From assembly GCA_913055695.1 (NCBI GenBank), contig CAJXKF010000002.1, positions 248,001 to 312,000 of the forward strand: DNA of 64,000 bases, in the 5' to 3' direction. The notes under the pieces were generated by a model. That model was not told where the DNA came from and ran no database searches. It saw only the letters and a list, made by a program, of their open reading frames with translations. Below, in pieces: positions 1-8,537 of this stretch. The position numbers were made by a program, and so were the translations under genes. The DNA comes from an uncultured Methylophaga sp. Lineage in GTDB: Bacteria > Pseudomonadota > Gammaproteobacteria > Nitrosococcales > Methylophagaceae. Every line of letters starts with the position of its first letter. Within the stretch, counting starts at the first letter, position 1.

Positions 1-1
1 A

Positions 2-667
2 AAATATCATTTGCTGGCACTGGATAATCGCGCCGAACGCAGCCGCGAACGGGTGATGAGTGATACGCAGTGGGAAACCGTCAATACACATCTTGATCAA
101 CAGGTTAAGCAGGGTGACTTGCTGGTACTATCAGCCGTGCCGGTTGTTTACCGAGATTTCTCTTTTACAGAATCGAGTTTTGATACCACCCCCTGGGAAG
201 AGGAACTCACCGACGATCTGAAAGATCACTGGCGCGCCAAAGAACACCAGGGCGAGCGTGCGAGGCTGATCATGCGGTTACTGAATAATGCAGAGAAACG
301 CGGTGAAGGACAACATTACAGAACCCTCATTCTCTCCGGTGACGTGCACCTGGGTTGTCTCGGTGTCATCAATGATTCACGTCAGGCTTCCAGACCAATA
401 AAAATCCATCAGGTGGTGTCGTCCGGTGTTGTGCATACCTCACCCAGTCGTATTGCCTGGCTGGGCATCATGGCGGTCACCAACGATGATGATGAATTTT
501 TGAATGAAGACAGAACCATCAAAATATCCATGTTAAAGCCATTCAGTTCGGATAAATATATCCGGTCAAGAAACTATGTAACGCTGAAAGAGGGGACAGA
601 CCAGAAACTCTGGGTCAACTGGATTTGTGAAAGCAAGACAAACAAACCCAGTTATCCGCTAGTTTAA
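2..667 (+). CDS. PhoD-like metallophosphatase, C-terminal part
   Basis: The reading frame is open from the first bases of the window and ends at TAA 665-667, so the 5' part lies outside. The visible part reads as the C-terminal half of a PhoD-type (alkaline phosphatase D-like) metallophosphatase. The segment L-S-G-D-V-H-L-G (about residue 108-115 of the visible part) is the metal-binding GDxH motif of the calcineurin-like fold. PhoD enzymes act outside the cytoplasm on phosphodiesters or phosphomonoesters, but the N-terminus that would show a Tat or Sec signal is missing here. The substrate cannot be told. The next gene is on the opposite strand and converges on this one. Confidence 0.7.
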   Translation, partial: KYHLLALDNRAERSRERVMSDTQWETVNTHLDQQVKQGDLLVLSAVPVVYRDFSFTESSFDTTPWEEELTDDLKDHWRAKEHQGERARLIMRLLNNAEKRGEGQHYRTLILSGDVHLGCLGVINDSRQASRPIKIHQVVSSGVVHTSPSRIAWLGIMAVTNDDDEFLNEDRTIKISMLKPFSSDKYIRSRNYVTLKEGTDQKLWVNWICESKTNKPSYPLV

Positions 668-788
668 TTGAGAGGGCTAACTGAACAAATCAACGTTGTA
701 AAAACGATTCATCTGGACCTGATATTGAATTAGCAGAAGCATATTTCAACATGCTGGCAGCGCTATCAAGCTGAAGTTAAAGTGTCAG

Positions 789-1526
789 CTAATCTTTGGA
801 CTGCCTTGCCCAGGTTTCAAGTTTCGGTTCTATGGCCGAGAACGCATTGATGTGATTTTGCAGTTTCTGCAGAAAAGCGTTTTCGCCTTCGGCGACCGCC
901 ATGACATGGGTTTCAGTGAATAAATCCCAGGGGCCGGGTTCATAACCTTTTGCCCTGAGCCACCACTCGACATTGGCGACCGGCATATTCAGATTGTTCA
1001 GATTTTCCATTGGTACAGGGATGGCACCGCGGCTTTCCAATGCCTCGCTGTATTGATTAACCACCGGCAGGGCGACTTTGACCTCGTCGATATCAGTTGT
1101 TTTTTCCTGCGAGCGCGGAAAGCCGATGGTGATACGGGTCTTGTAATAAGGCTCTGTATGAACAGTCCCTTTCTTTTTAGGTGACTGCTGAGTAAGGCCG
1201 CCCATAACGACATGGAGCTGATGCTGTGACAGGGCTTGCAGTAGTTCAGTTTCTGTACCCCAGTGCCATTCGACTTCAGCATTCAATGAGTCGGCTAAAA
1301 CCAGAATAATTTCGGCCTCGACGCCTTCAGCACCGGCGTCGGTGCGAATCACCCAGGGCGGGTTTTCAGTGACCCCGACTTTGAGCACGCCGTCCTTGAC
1401 TTTGTTCAGGGTGCCATTGGCGTCACGTGGAAACTGACAGGCACTGGCCAATACAGCGGATAAGAGGATGATGCAGCAAAACAACGACTTGCTAGCGCTT
1501 AACTTTATAAAGTGATGACCAAGCAT
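789..1526 (-). CDS. periplasmic solute-binding lipoprotein (SBP family 3-like)
   Basis: A 245-residue protein with a lipoprotein signal peptide: a hydrophobic stretch at about 14-28 ends in L-A-S-A-C, so Cys30 would be lipidated. The mature part begins with L-K-V-G-V-T-E-N-P-P-W, the first strand typical of amino-acid-type (family 3) binding proteins, and later has M-G-G-L-T, as in the same fold. No permease or ATPase gene adjoins it, so it may work as a stand-alone sensor or with a transporter encoded elsewhere. The ligand is unknown. The start is the ATG at 1526, preceded by a moderate Shine-Dalgarno (AAGGAG, 1532-1537). Confidence 0.7.
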   Translation of the reverse strand: MLGHHFIKLSASKSLFCCIILLSAVLASACQFPRDANGTLNKVKDGVLKVGVTENPPWVIRTDAGAEGVEAEIILVLADSLNAEVEWHWGTETELLQALSQHQLHVVMGGLTQQSPKKKGTVHTEPYYKTRITIGFPRSQEKTTDIDEVKVALPVVNQYSEALESRGAIPVPMENLNNLNMPVANVEWWLRAKGYEPGPWDLFTETHVMAVAEGENAFLQKLQNHINAFSAIEPKLETWARQSKD

Positions 1527-1652
1527 CTCATACTCCTTTATGCCAATCTCATTGTTCCAGTATCAGCTTGTCTTGATATAGCCTGTGTAGCTGATTGTTG
1601 AATCATACTTATTCAATATGCCACATTCATGGCGCTGCTTGGTCGATGCATT

Positions 1653-1784
1653 TCACAGCTTCGAATAGAAACAAGCGGCCCCACGCCATGGCATACAAAC
1701 AGACAGCGCGGGGCCGGTATTGAACCAGCTTGCCGTTTTCTGAGTGACAAGGCATTCCATGCCACAGCGACGGCAGGCAGTCAT
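1653..1784 (-). CDS. possible small Cys-rich protein
   Basis: An ATG at 1784 opens a 43-codon frame containing C-R-R-C-G-M-E-C, a CxxC-xxx-C cluster like a small zinc-binding knuckle, followed by Trp/Pro/Cys-rich sequence. It lies just downstream of the short-chain dehydrogenase on the same strand. There is no strong ribosome binding site and I do not recognise the family. It may be spurious; the cysteine pattern is the only reason to list it. Confidence 0.25.
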   Translation of the reverse strand: MTACRRCGMECLVTQKTASWFNTGPALSVCMPWRGAACFYSKL

Positions 1785-1821
1785 TATTGATACGTTTCTT
1801 GTGCCGGTTCTGACAGCTGCC

Positions 1822-2688
1822 CTAGCCGCCGATAATGATGCCACCATTCGGGTGTATCACCTGTCCGGTAATATAGCTCGCGTCATTGGAAGCCAGAAAG
1901 ATATAACTGGGCGCCAGTTCATCCGGCTGTCCGGGCCGTCCCATCGGGGCGCTCTGGCCAAAACCCTCAACCTGATCCTCACCGAAAGAAGCGGGGATTA
2001 ACGGTGTCCAAATCGGGCCGGGTGCGACAGCATTAACACGGATATTGTATTCAGCGAGGTTTGAAGCCAGCGAACGGGTGAAGCCGACAATGGCGCCTTT
2101 GCTTGCGCCATAATCCACCAGCATGCCGTGTCCCCGGTAAGCGACAATAGAGGCTGTATTGATAATACATCCGTGGTGTTTGATATGCTCAAGCGCTGCC
2201 TGAGTCAGATAAAACATGCCAAAGACATTGGTATCAAAGGTCCGTTTTAACTGATCCTCGCTGATGTCGCGGACTTCCTGCTGAACATGTTGTTCACCGG
2301 CGTTATTAACCAGAATATGCAGTCCGCCGAGTTCGTCAACCGTCTGTTTTATGGCTTCTTCACAAAAGGCTTTCTGGCCGATGTCGCCTTTCATTGCGAG
2401 TACTTTCCGACCGGTTGCTTCTATATGCTTGACGGTTTCCTGGGCATCTTTATCTTCATCCAGATAGATGAACGCCACATCGGCTCCTTCTTTTGCATAA
2501 CCAATGGCGACCGCGCGGCCGATACCGCTGTCACCACCGCTGATTAATGCCACTTTGTCTTTCAGTTTTCCCGCCGCCTGGTAGTTTTCCATAAAACTCT
2601 CAGGACGGGGATCCATCTGATGTTCTTTGCCGGGTTGATGTTTTTGATGTTGAGGGGGGAGCTTTTTGCTTGTTTCTTGCTGAGTCAT
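1822..2688 (-). CDS. short-chain dehydrogenase/reductase, YghA-like
   Basis: A 288-residue SDR oxidoreductase. The hydrophilic N-terminal extension of about 40 residues, rich in Gln, Lys, His and Pro, is typical of the YghA/YhxC type. It is followed by the Rossmann motif S-G-G-D-S-G-I-G (50-57), N-N-A-G, a catalytic Ser in N-T-A-S and the Y-G-A-S-K active site. The C-terminal P-G-P-I-W-T and Q-P-D-E-L-A-P segments also match this type. The start at 2688 is chosen because AAAGGAG lies 9 bases upstream and the family begins near there; a longer in-frame extension overlaps the next gene and is not credible. NAD(P) dependence is expected, substrate unknown. It lies last in a minus-strand stress-type cluster but is separated from it by a strong terminator. 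Confidence 0.85.
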   Translation of the reverse strand: MTQQETSKKLPPQHQKHQPGKEHQMDPRPESFMENYQAAGKLKDKVALISGGDSGIGRAVAIGYAKEGADVAFIYLDEDKDAQETVKHIEATGRKVLAMKGDIGQKAFCEEAIKQTVDELGGLHILVNNAGEQHVQQEVRDISEDQLKRTFDTNVFGMFYLTQAALEHIKHHGCIINTASIVAYRGHGMLVDYGASKGAIVGFTRSLASNLAEYNIRVNAVAPGPIWTPLIPASFGEDQVEGFGQSAPMGRPGQPDELAPSYIFLASNDASYITGQVIHPNGGIIIGG

Positions 2689-2704
2689 AGACCTGCTCCT
2701 TTGT

Positions 2705-2743
2705 AAAAAAAAGCCTGGTATAAAGCCAAGCCTTATACCAGGC
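2705..2743 (-). terminator. strong intrinsic terminator between PRC-barrel and SDR genes
   Basis: On the minus strand an 11-bp perfect stem (2733-2743 with 2713-2723, GCCTGGTATAA and its complement) with a 9-nt loop is followed by eight U residues (2705-2712). The U-run ends only a few bases before the Shine-Dalgarno of the SDR gene, so it either insulates that gene or acts as a leader attenuator. Confidence 0.85.
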
Positions 2744-2773
2744 CAAGAGAGAAGGGGTAAATCAAGCTTTAAC

Positions 2774-3124
2774 TTAATGACGGTATTCGTAACCGTAGTG
2801 TCCGTAAACCCGGTTACGGAAAGCTTCATCGGCCATATTTGGCCAGTCATCCTTATCGAAGCCGGGTGCGGTCTCGAGGATTTCCTTATCGACGTTTAAA
2901 ACCATGCATTGGTCTTCGGTATCCACATTCATGGCTTGAGGGGGGACAGCAAACAATTTGTCACCCATACCCATGAAACCGCCAAATGACAATACATAGT
3001 ATTCAACCTGTCCGTTTTCAGTATCGATCATGATGTCTTTGACATCACCCAGGTCTTCACCTTGAACATTTTTAACTGTATCGCCGTTCAATGAAGATGC
3101 TGATAGCACAATGTTATTAATCAT
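2774..3124 (-). CDS. PRC-barrel domain protein
   Basis: A 116-residue soluble protein. It has the PRC-barrel pattern: a starting L-N-G-D-T-V-K-N, then G-E-D-L-G-D-V-K-D-I-M-I-D, then V-E-Y-Y-V-L-S-F-G-G and K-L-F-A-V-P. The C-terminal 25 residues are acidic and aromatic, ending Y-G-Y-E-Y-R-H. PRC-barrel proteins of this size are common in stress and desiccation gene clusters of proteobacteria, but their molecular role is not settled. The start is certain: AAAGGAGGA lies just upstream of the ATG at 3124. A strong terminator follows. Confidence 0.8.
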   Translation of the reverse strand: MINNIVLSASSLNGDTVKNVQGEDLGDVKDIMIDTENGQVEYYVLSFGGFMGMGDKLFAVPPQAMNVDTEDQCMVLNVDKEILETAPGFDKDDWPNMADEAFRNRVYGHYGYEYRH

Positions 3125-3183
3125 TTAATCCTCCTTTGGATTGTGATTGAACGTGACAAACACTTCACTTCACATGAAGTTCT

Positions 3184-3405
3184 TTATGAACTTTTTTTGC
3201 CGCCCTTGCGGCTGGCTTTTTGATTATCGTTAACGTTTTTGCCGGCGCCTGATTTATTGCCGCCACCAGATTCTTTATTGACCGTGGCCCAGGCACGTTT
3301 TTCGGCTTCCTGTTCCGATACACCCTGCTCGATGTAAGATTTTTCGATGTGTTCGGCTTTACGCTTTTGCTTATCGCTGTATTTTTCTTTGCTTCCTTGG
3401 GACAT
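3184..3405 (-). CDS. small charged stress-associated protein ('plasmid stabilization protein' type)
   Basis: A 73-residue, very hydrophilic protein: an N-terminal helix-forming part (K-Y-S-D-K-Q-K-R-K-A-E-H-I) and E-K-R-A-W-A-T-V-N-K, then a Gly/Lys/Ser-rich tail. Homologues of this shape are often named plasmid stabilization protein without evidence, and they sit among general stress genes. GGAGG lies 7 bases before the ATG at 3405, which decides this start over upstream alternatives. No catalytic motif is visible; nucleic-acid binding through the basic tail is conceivable but only a guess. Confidence 0.7.
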   Translation of the reverse strand: MSQGSKEKYSDKQKRKAEHIEKSYIEQGVSEQEAEKRAWATVNKESGGGNKSGAGKNVNDNQKASRKGGKKSS

Positions 3406-3520
3406 AAACATTCCTCCGGAAATAGCGGTGTATGGCGCTCTCAAATAGCCACTGCTGAGCGGCAGCTAGACGGCATAAGAATAAGCGTGCCAAAGCAGCC
3501 AAGTGTCGCCGTAGCCGTGT

Positions 3521-3799
3521 TCAGACACGATGAGAAGGCGAGCTCTCAGACAGCGTTTCAATCATGTAGGATTCGGCATATTCCAAAGCCAGTGGATATT
3601 CGAACATGGCACCTTCTTCCATCAATATCTGTAGCTCTGCCTGAATATCTTCCTTGCCGTGGCGCTCAGTCTGCATTGCTGTCAGATAGGCGTATTTAGC
3701 GGCAACTTCCTCGGGTGATTCAAAACCGGTGCCACCGTTATCAATAATCTGCACAACGTCTTCAATGGATTCTGCTTGCTTGAGTTCTTCAGAAATCAT
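3521..3799 (-). CDS. hypothetical protein in stress cluster
   Basis: A 92-residue acidic protein, predicted mostly helical, that I do not assign to a named family. It starts M-I-S-E-E-L-K-Q and ends with a Ser/Pro-rich tail. AAGGAGAT upstream of the ATG at 3799 gives a good ribosome binding site. It sits between the hemerythrin gene and the small charged protein on the same strand, each with its own good Shine-Dalgarno, so it probably belongs to the same stress-induced group. Confidence 0.65.
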   Translation of the reverse strand: MISEELKQAESIEDVVQIIDNGGTGFESPEEVAAKYAYLTAMQTERHGKEDIQAELQILMEEGAMFEYPLALEYAESYMIETLSESSPSHRV

Positions 3800-3856
3800 C
3801 GTTATCTCCTTAAAAACAAATGAGTGCTTGCAGTCAGCTGTATGCATTCCTGTCAT

Positions 3857-4321
3857 TCAGCTATCGCGAAGCTGCATTTTTCTCTCAACGAGTTTTTTAC
3901 CTAGTGAAAAAAGATCGATATCGCTTTTCTGCATCAGCGGAAACATCTCTTTTTCTTCCTCTTTAACATGGTGATCGATATGCTCCGAGAGCACTTTCAC
4001 CTTGGCGTCAAAGAGTTCTTCTTCAGAGTCCATGTTTTGAATCTCTTCGATCAAAACTTTGGCACTGTCATGTTCGACCTGGGCTTCATTAACCAGACTT
4101 TTGCAGTCTCGCAGTTGCTTGCGAAAAGCCGGATAGATGACTTCCTCTTCCAGCTGCGTGTGAATGCGTAACTCGCTGCAAATTTCATCTGCCAAGGCTT
4201 TTTTTCCTACATAAGCCTGGGGACCAAGCTCTTCGAACTGAGCGAATGCCTGCTTTACTTTCTTGTGATCATCTTTCAACAGAGTGATGGCGTTAATGCC
4301 ATTATTTTGCTGGGTTGTCAT
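3857..4321 (-). CDS. hemerythrin HHE-domain protein
   Basis: A 154-residue four-helix protein with the HHE cation-binding signature: L-L-K-D-D-H-K-K-V, then H-T-Q-L-E-E-E-V-I-Y-P-A in the middle, E-H-D-S-A, and H-I-D-H-H-V-K-E-E-E near the C-terminus. These His and Glu residues would bind a di-iron centre. Roles known in the family include oxygen or NO binding and iron/stress handling; which applies here is not visible. The ATG at 4321 is chosen; AAAGGA lies upstream. This is the first gene of the minus-strand stress cluster, so the promoter should lie in 4322-4450. Confidence 0.85.
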   Translation of the reverse strand: MTTQQNNGINAITLLKDDHKKVKQAFAQFEELGPQAYVGKKALADEICSELRIHTQLEEEVIYPAFRKQLRDCKSLVNEAQVEHDSAKVLIEEIQNMDSEEELFDAKVKVLSEHIDHHVKEEEKEMFPLMQKSDIDLFSLGKKLVERKMQLRDS

Positions 4322-4975
4322 ATCCAAATCCTTTTCTTATCTGTCTGAAAATAACCGGCGTAGGCTGGCTCACCGGCAGGGTCAAACGTCGTTAACATGT
4401 TTGATTCAGTTCCGTCCTTAAGTTGAACTCACAGGTTTGTCCCTATCCCTGTATTCAGCAATGACCGTGCTTGTTTTCAACGCTTGTGTCTTGGCATCAA
4501 AGCGATGTTTTCTCTGCTCTGTTGCACATCTCCGAACAGAGGACAGGCGATGGCAATGTCAAAACGCAGCGAGCTTTTAACCATGTCTGTTCATGTCTAC
4601 ATAGACGATCAATGTGCGAAATGTTTGGCTAATCTTCCGATAGTTCGTGAATTAAATTTCACAAAAAGTTCACGTTTTTTCGGAATCAGGTATTTGCCGT
4701 ATTTTCATGATTGAACAGAAATAGGGCTGCAAGATTCAGCTCTGATAAGGATTTCAAGGCCATACTGCCTATCAGAATCCCGTACAGAGGAGGGGGTGTT
4801 GTCTAGGACAAAGAAGGGGGTGGTGAAAACAACGATTTTGTTTTGTCTGCCCTCAATGAAGCAGTGCCCGGCATAAACTGCGATAGCAGTATTAGCGCTT
4901 GAGTACGGACATGTATTGATGCAGGGGGAGAGTAATAAGTCTGAGTGCTGTGTCGGGCTCAATCAGCGGAGCTGC
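4322..4975. other. 654-base region without a convincing gene
   Basis: This stretch lies between motB and the hemerythrin gene. Open frames here (for example 4484-4714 on plus, 4705-4962 on minus) lack ribosome binding sites and recognisable protein features. It should hold the promoter of the stress cluster. I see no tRNA, repeat or clear terminator in it. Confidence 0.5.
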
Positions 4976-5728
4976 TCATCCCGGCGTGTTTTCAGAGACG
5001 ATGATGGCAACACGTCGGTTGCGTTTTCTGCCTGCCGCGGTCTCATTCGACTGCACCGGTTTGCTGTGTGCGTAACCGATGACTCTTACTTTTTCAGCAC
5101 TGATGCCTTGAGCAATAAAAAAACGGGCAACCCGACTGGCCCTTGCTGAAGAAAGCTCCCAATTGGATGGATAACGGGCGGTATGAATGGGGATATTGTC
5201 GGTATGACCTTCGATACTGATTAGATAATCATCCATTGTCAGAATGTCAGACAGGCTTTTGAGTTGTTTGATGGCCTTATCAGCCAGGGCAGCTTCACCA
5301 CTTTCGAATAAAATTTCGCTATCCAGTTCAATACGCACATCGCGGTTTTCCTGGCGGATTGTGAATATCCCCTCGCTGAGCTGACTGTGTTTCAGGTTCG
5401 CCATCAGCTTATCGCCAAACTTCTGTTCAGGCGCGCTATGTCTGGGGGCTTTAGCTTCGCTGGCGGAAGCGTCCTGGTTCTCGCTCAGCACTTCAGCAGC
5501 GATAGCTTTTGTTTTTTGTGAGAATGAGGAATCGTCGCCACCAGAAGAAAAGGCGAGTAGCACGATAAATACCGTCAGCAGCAGGGTGATGAGATCCATA
5601 TAGGTCGTCACCCATTCTTCGCTTTCCTGGGGTGAACTGCGCTGCAACAGGGTGAAGTTGGCAAAACGGCTGTTTAACTCAGCCTGCTCCGCGATGGATT
5701 CCGTATCTTCCGAGCTGAAGTTACGCAT
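4976..5728 (-). CDS. motB: MotB-like flagellar stator protein, OmpA domain
   Basis: A 250-residue protein with one transmembrane helix at about 42-62. The proton/ion-binding aspartate is Asp45 in T-Y-M-D-L-I-T-L-L-L, the hallmark of MotB/PomB. A linker follows, then a C-terminal OmpA-like peptidoglycan-binding domain (about 125-245) with I-E-G-H-T-D-N-I-P and S-S-A-R-A-S-R-V. MotB and MotA form the ion-driven stator around the flagellar rotor. Start ATG 5728 overlaps the motA stop by one base (TGATG), so the two are translationally coupled. No other flagellar gene is in the window, as is common for stator operons. Confidence 0.9.
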   Translation of the reverse strand: MRNFSSEDTESIAEQAELNSRFANFTLLQRSSPQESEEWVTTYMDLITLLLTVFIVLLAFSSGGDDSSFSQKTKAIAAEVLSENQDASASEAKAPRHSAPEQKFGDKLMANLKHSQLSEGIFTIRQENRDVRIELDSEILFESGEAALADKAIKQLKSLSDILTMDDYLISIEGHTDNIPIHTARYPSNWELSSARASRVARFFIAQGISAEKVRVIGYAHSKPVQSNETAAGRKRNRRVAIIVSENTPG

Positions 5729-6537
5729 CAGCTGCTTTTCTCAAGTGGCGACTCAGCGGGAGTGACAGCAGAATTCAGCTCGTCGGCGAAATCAGCATAA
5801 AAGGTTTTCAGATATTCCCTCAAATACGACGGACCTCTGCCGCGGGCCAGCAGAAGAATGCCCTCCATAATCATGGTCATTTGCTGGACACGGTATTCAG
5901 TGCGGCGTTCAAATTTAATAGCGATAGGCTTAAAAAATAAATTAGCCAGCGCCACACCATACAGCGTTGTCAGCAGGGCAAGCGCCATGCTGCCGCCAAT
6001 TTGAGCCATATCGCTCTGTCCCATCCCCAGCAGCATATTAACCAGACCAATCAGGGTGCCGAGCATCCCGAATGCCGGCGCATACATGGCCATGGTCCGG
6101 TAAATCTGAGCTTCTGCTGATTCATTGGCCTGCAGCCGCATAATCCGCCATTGCAGCATTTCATAAATATCCTGCGAGGGTGTTTTATCAATGAGTAACT
6201 GCAGGCCGGTTCTCAGAAAGGGGTTATTGATCTGGTTTAACTCACTCTCGACCTGGTGAATCTTGCCCTGCATCAGCAGTTTGGCGGTCAGTACGATTTC
6301 ACGCTGATCATCTTCGGTGTAACGTTTTTCGTTTCGAAATACAATCCACAAAGTTTTGAAAACTTTGAGTATTTCATCCAGCGGATAGGAAAACATGGTG
6401 GCGGCAAAGGTGCCGCCCAGCACTACAAAAAGGCCGGGGAGATTCAGAAAGCTCTCTGCATGACTGGTGCTGAGCGTGATCGACAGTCCAATGATGAGGA
6501 TGCCGGTCACGATGCCGATAAGTGTGGATAAATTCAT
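5728..6537 (-). CDS. motA: MotA/PomA-like flagellar stator protein
   Basis: A 269-residue MotA/TolQ/ExbB-family protein with four transmembrane helices: two near the N-terminus (about 1-22 and 31-54), then a cytoplasmic region, then Y-A-P-A-F-G-M-L-G-T-L-I-G and A-L-L-T-T-L-Y-G helices. The length fits PomA/MotA and there is no long cytoplasmic tail. It works with the coupled MotB. I start at the ATG at 6537 (M-N-L-S-T-L-I-G), as PomA-type proteins do; an in-frame GTG 12 codons upstream adds unlikely residues. The Shine-Dalgarno is weak. Confidence 0.88.
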   Translation of the reverse strand: MNLSTLIGIVTGILIIGLSITLSTSHAESFLNLPGLFVVLGGTFAATMFSYPLDEILKVFKTLWIVFRNEKRYTEDDQREIVLTAKLLMQGKIHQVESELNQINNPFLRTGLQLLIDKTPSQDIYEMLQWRIMRLQANESAEAQIYRTMAMYAPAFGMLGTLIGLVNMLLGMGQSDMAQIGGSMALALLTTLYGVALANLFFKPIAIKFERRTEYRVQQMTMIMEGILLLARGRGPSYLREYLKTFYADFADELNSAVTPAESPLEKSS

Positions 6538-6645
6538 TAAATGGTCGTTGCGGTCTGCTACAGATAACCACACGATTTTACCGGTTATAGCGCCTCGACG
6601 GTAGCTGAATCAGTGCCGGGTAGGCTGATAACAGCAAAAGCTGTG

Positions 6646-8265
6646 CTACAGCGAAGTTTCATTGATTTTGATGGCGCGGAACATCGCGCATTGGCGGAAA
6701 ACATTGATATCCGGTTCAACATTCATATTCCGGGCAACCCGTAACACCAGCCGCAATAACATTTTCATATCGCGGGGGCTGATTTCCTGAAAGGTGTCCA
6801 GTAGCTGGCCCAGCAGTTCATCGGATAAATCGAATTGATATTGCCCTGCAAATACCTGCCAGATCCTGGCGGCATTTTCCGGTGTCGGAATCTCGTATTC
6901 AATAATCGCTGCACAGCGTGAGATGATCGCCTCATCGATGTCGGAAGGCCGGTTGGTGGTCATAAACAGCAAGCCACTGAAATATTCCATGGTGCGTAAG
7001 AACTCCGCGACAATGGCGTTCTGTTCGATATTGTCACTGCGGGTTACGATAAACACATCGGCTTCATCCAGCAGTAGTACACAGTTCCAGCGTTCGGCAC
7101 GGGAAAAGATGACTCTCAGATTAGCCTCAATATCTTTGGCATTGGTGCCCAGCGAGCCGGAATGCAGCAAATACAAAGGCCGTTCAATCAGTTCGGAATA
7201 AATTTCGGCGGTCAGGGTTTTGCCGACGCCCGGTATCCCCTTGCACAGAATCACATTACCCGCGGTTTTACCTTCGATGATATCGCCACTGAAGACATCC
7301 ACATTGGTGGTCAGCACATCGAGCAAATCATGATGGGTTTTGGGCAGGATCAGCTTGTCTTTCAGTGACTTGTCGTATTCGTAGCGGCTCAGGTAATCCG
7401 CATGAATCCAGACAAAACCATGGGTTTTTAAATTAAATACCCGTAACAGCGGCCACTCGGGCATAGCCAGCACATTATCCTCACCATCAAGCAGACAGGA
7501 CTCTCTTAACTGCGAATAGGTTTTGACATCGCTGGCTGCCATATCGTGAATGACTTTAGTCTCTATCGCCGTGCCATCAGAATTGGCCTGTGTTTTGTCG
7601 GTATAAATCAAACCGCTGGCGATGAACTGTTCCGAGAATTGGTCTTTGATTTCGCGGCAGTAGCGGCCATAACTGGTTTCATAGTCCGTTTTCAGTGCCG
7701 GGGTTTCCTTAAACACCTGTTTCAGTTCCAGCGCTTCATTAATGCGTTTTTTGTTCACATCACCCGGGCCGAAGGCAATGTAGTCATGCTCAAAGCCGAA
7801 GTAGCCTTTTTTGATATTCGGTGACAGATGACAGACATGCATCAATAAGGATTCTTCGGCATGCGCGGTCGCCGGTTTGTAGCTGAAGTCGGTGACCAGC
7901 GCCGGATACAGTTTGCCATCGGCTTTTTTCAGATAAACCCAGCCATCAATCAGATTGTGTTTGAGATAGGCTTCCAGTGTTGATGAAAAGGCTTTGAAGT
8001 TGGGGATAGGCGCATCAAACTCGCCATCACGGGCCAGTAAAATCGCCTCAATCGCCCGTTTGGATTTCAGATCGTCAAGCCTGTCTGCGACTCTGGCCAT
8101 GTCATGCAGGGCTGCCAGCGATAACTGCCGTGGTTCGATTTCCATTTCCGTGGTTTTGATATAGCCGCGGTTATCGGCTTCTTCGCGAGCCACTCTGTCA
8201 CGATAGGGGCTTAACTCGGGATGCTCTGTTGTTTTGATGAAGTCGTGAGAAACAATAAATGACAC
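6646..8265 (-). CDS. AAA-family ATPase with uncharacterised N-terminal half
   Basis: A 539-residue protein. The C-terminal half is an AAA module: Walker A G-I-P-G-V-G-K-T, Walker B V-L-L-L-D-E-A-D, a sensor-1 M-T-T-N-R-P and an arginine-finger-like I-I-S-R-C. The N-terminal 300 residues match nothing I recognise and are likely a substrate- or partner-recognition part. The start codon is GTG at 8265, with AACAGG upstream. The C-terminal module resembles proteins that remodel or extract partners. It lies after motAB on the same strand in genome order (upstream in transcription), about 110 bases away, but a functional link is not shown. Confidence 0.75.
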   Translation of the reverse strand: MSFIVSHDFIKTTEHPELSPYRDRVAREEADNRGYIKTTEMEIEPRQLSLAALHDMARVADRLDDLKSKRAIEAILLARDGEFDAPIPNFKAFSSTLEAYLKHNLIDGWVYLKKADGKLYPALVTDFSYKPATAHAEESLLMHVCHLSPNIKKGYFGFEHDYIAFGPGDVNKKRINEALELKQVFKETPALKTDYETSYGRYCREIKDQFSEQFIASGLIYTDKTQANSDGTAIETKVIHDMAASDVKTYSQLRESCLLDGEDNVLAMPEWPLLRVFNLKTHGFVWIHADYLSRYEYDKSLKDKLILPKTHHDLLDVLTTNVDVFSGDIIEGKTAGNVILCKGIPGVGKTLTAEIYSELIERPLYLLHSGSLGTNAKDIEANLRVIFSRAERWNCVLLLDEADVFIVTRSDNIEQNAIVAEFLRTMEYFSGLLFMTTNRPSDIDEAIISRCAAIIEYEIPTPENAARIWQVFAGQYQFDLSDELLGQLLDTFQEISPRDMKMLLRLVLRVARNMNVEPDINVFRQCAMFRAIKINETSL

Positions 8266-8537
8266 GTGACTGACCTGTTAAAAATATAAAACTGACTGGA
8301 TTTGTAGCGGCTAAGTTCGCCCTGTGCTGCCACACATCAGAAATCTTATCTTGTGTTCGCAAGCTGCCTGCTATTGCTGACAATAAAATATTCATCCTGA
8401 GCATGTACAGGCTGAATGAATTTATGGGCTTTATCTGTGTCCAGATAGTTATAGAAGTCTGAAGATTGATGTATTACGGGTTTAACAGCGCCCAACAGGA
8501 GAAAACGCTACCCCCAACAAACCAAAGGTCTGTTTTT

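Noticed and set aside
4484-4962. Open frames in the gap between motB and the hemerythrin gene
   Set aside because: No ribosome binding site, no recognisable protein pattern, and overlapping on both strands.
4976-8265. MotA/MotB plus ATPase as a Zorya-type defence system
   Set aside because: ZorA carries a long C-terminal tail; this MotA is standard length (269 residues) and the MotB OmpA domain is of flagellar type. No ZorC/D/E-like gene is present.
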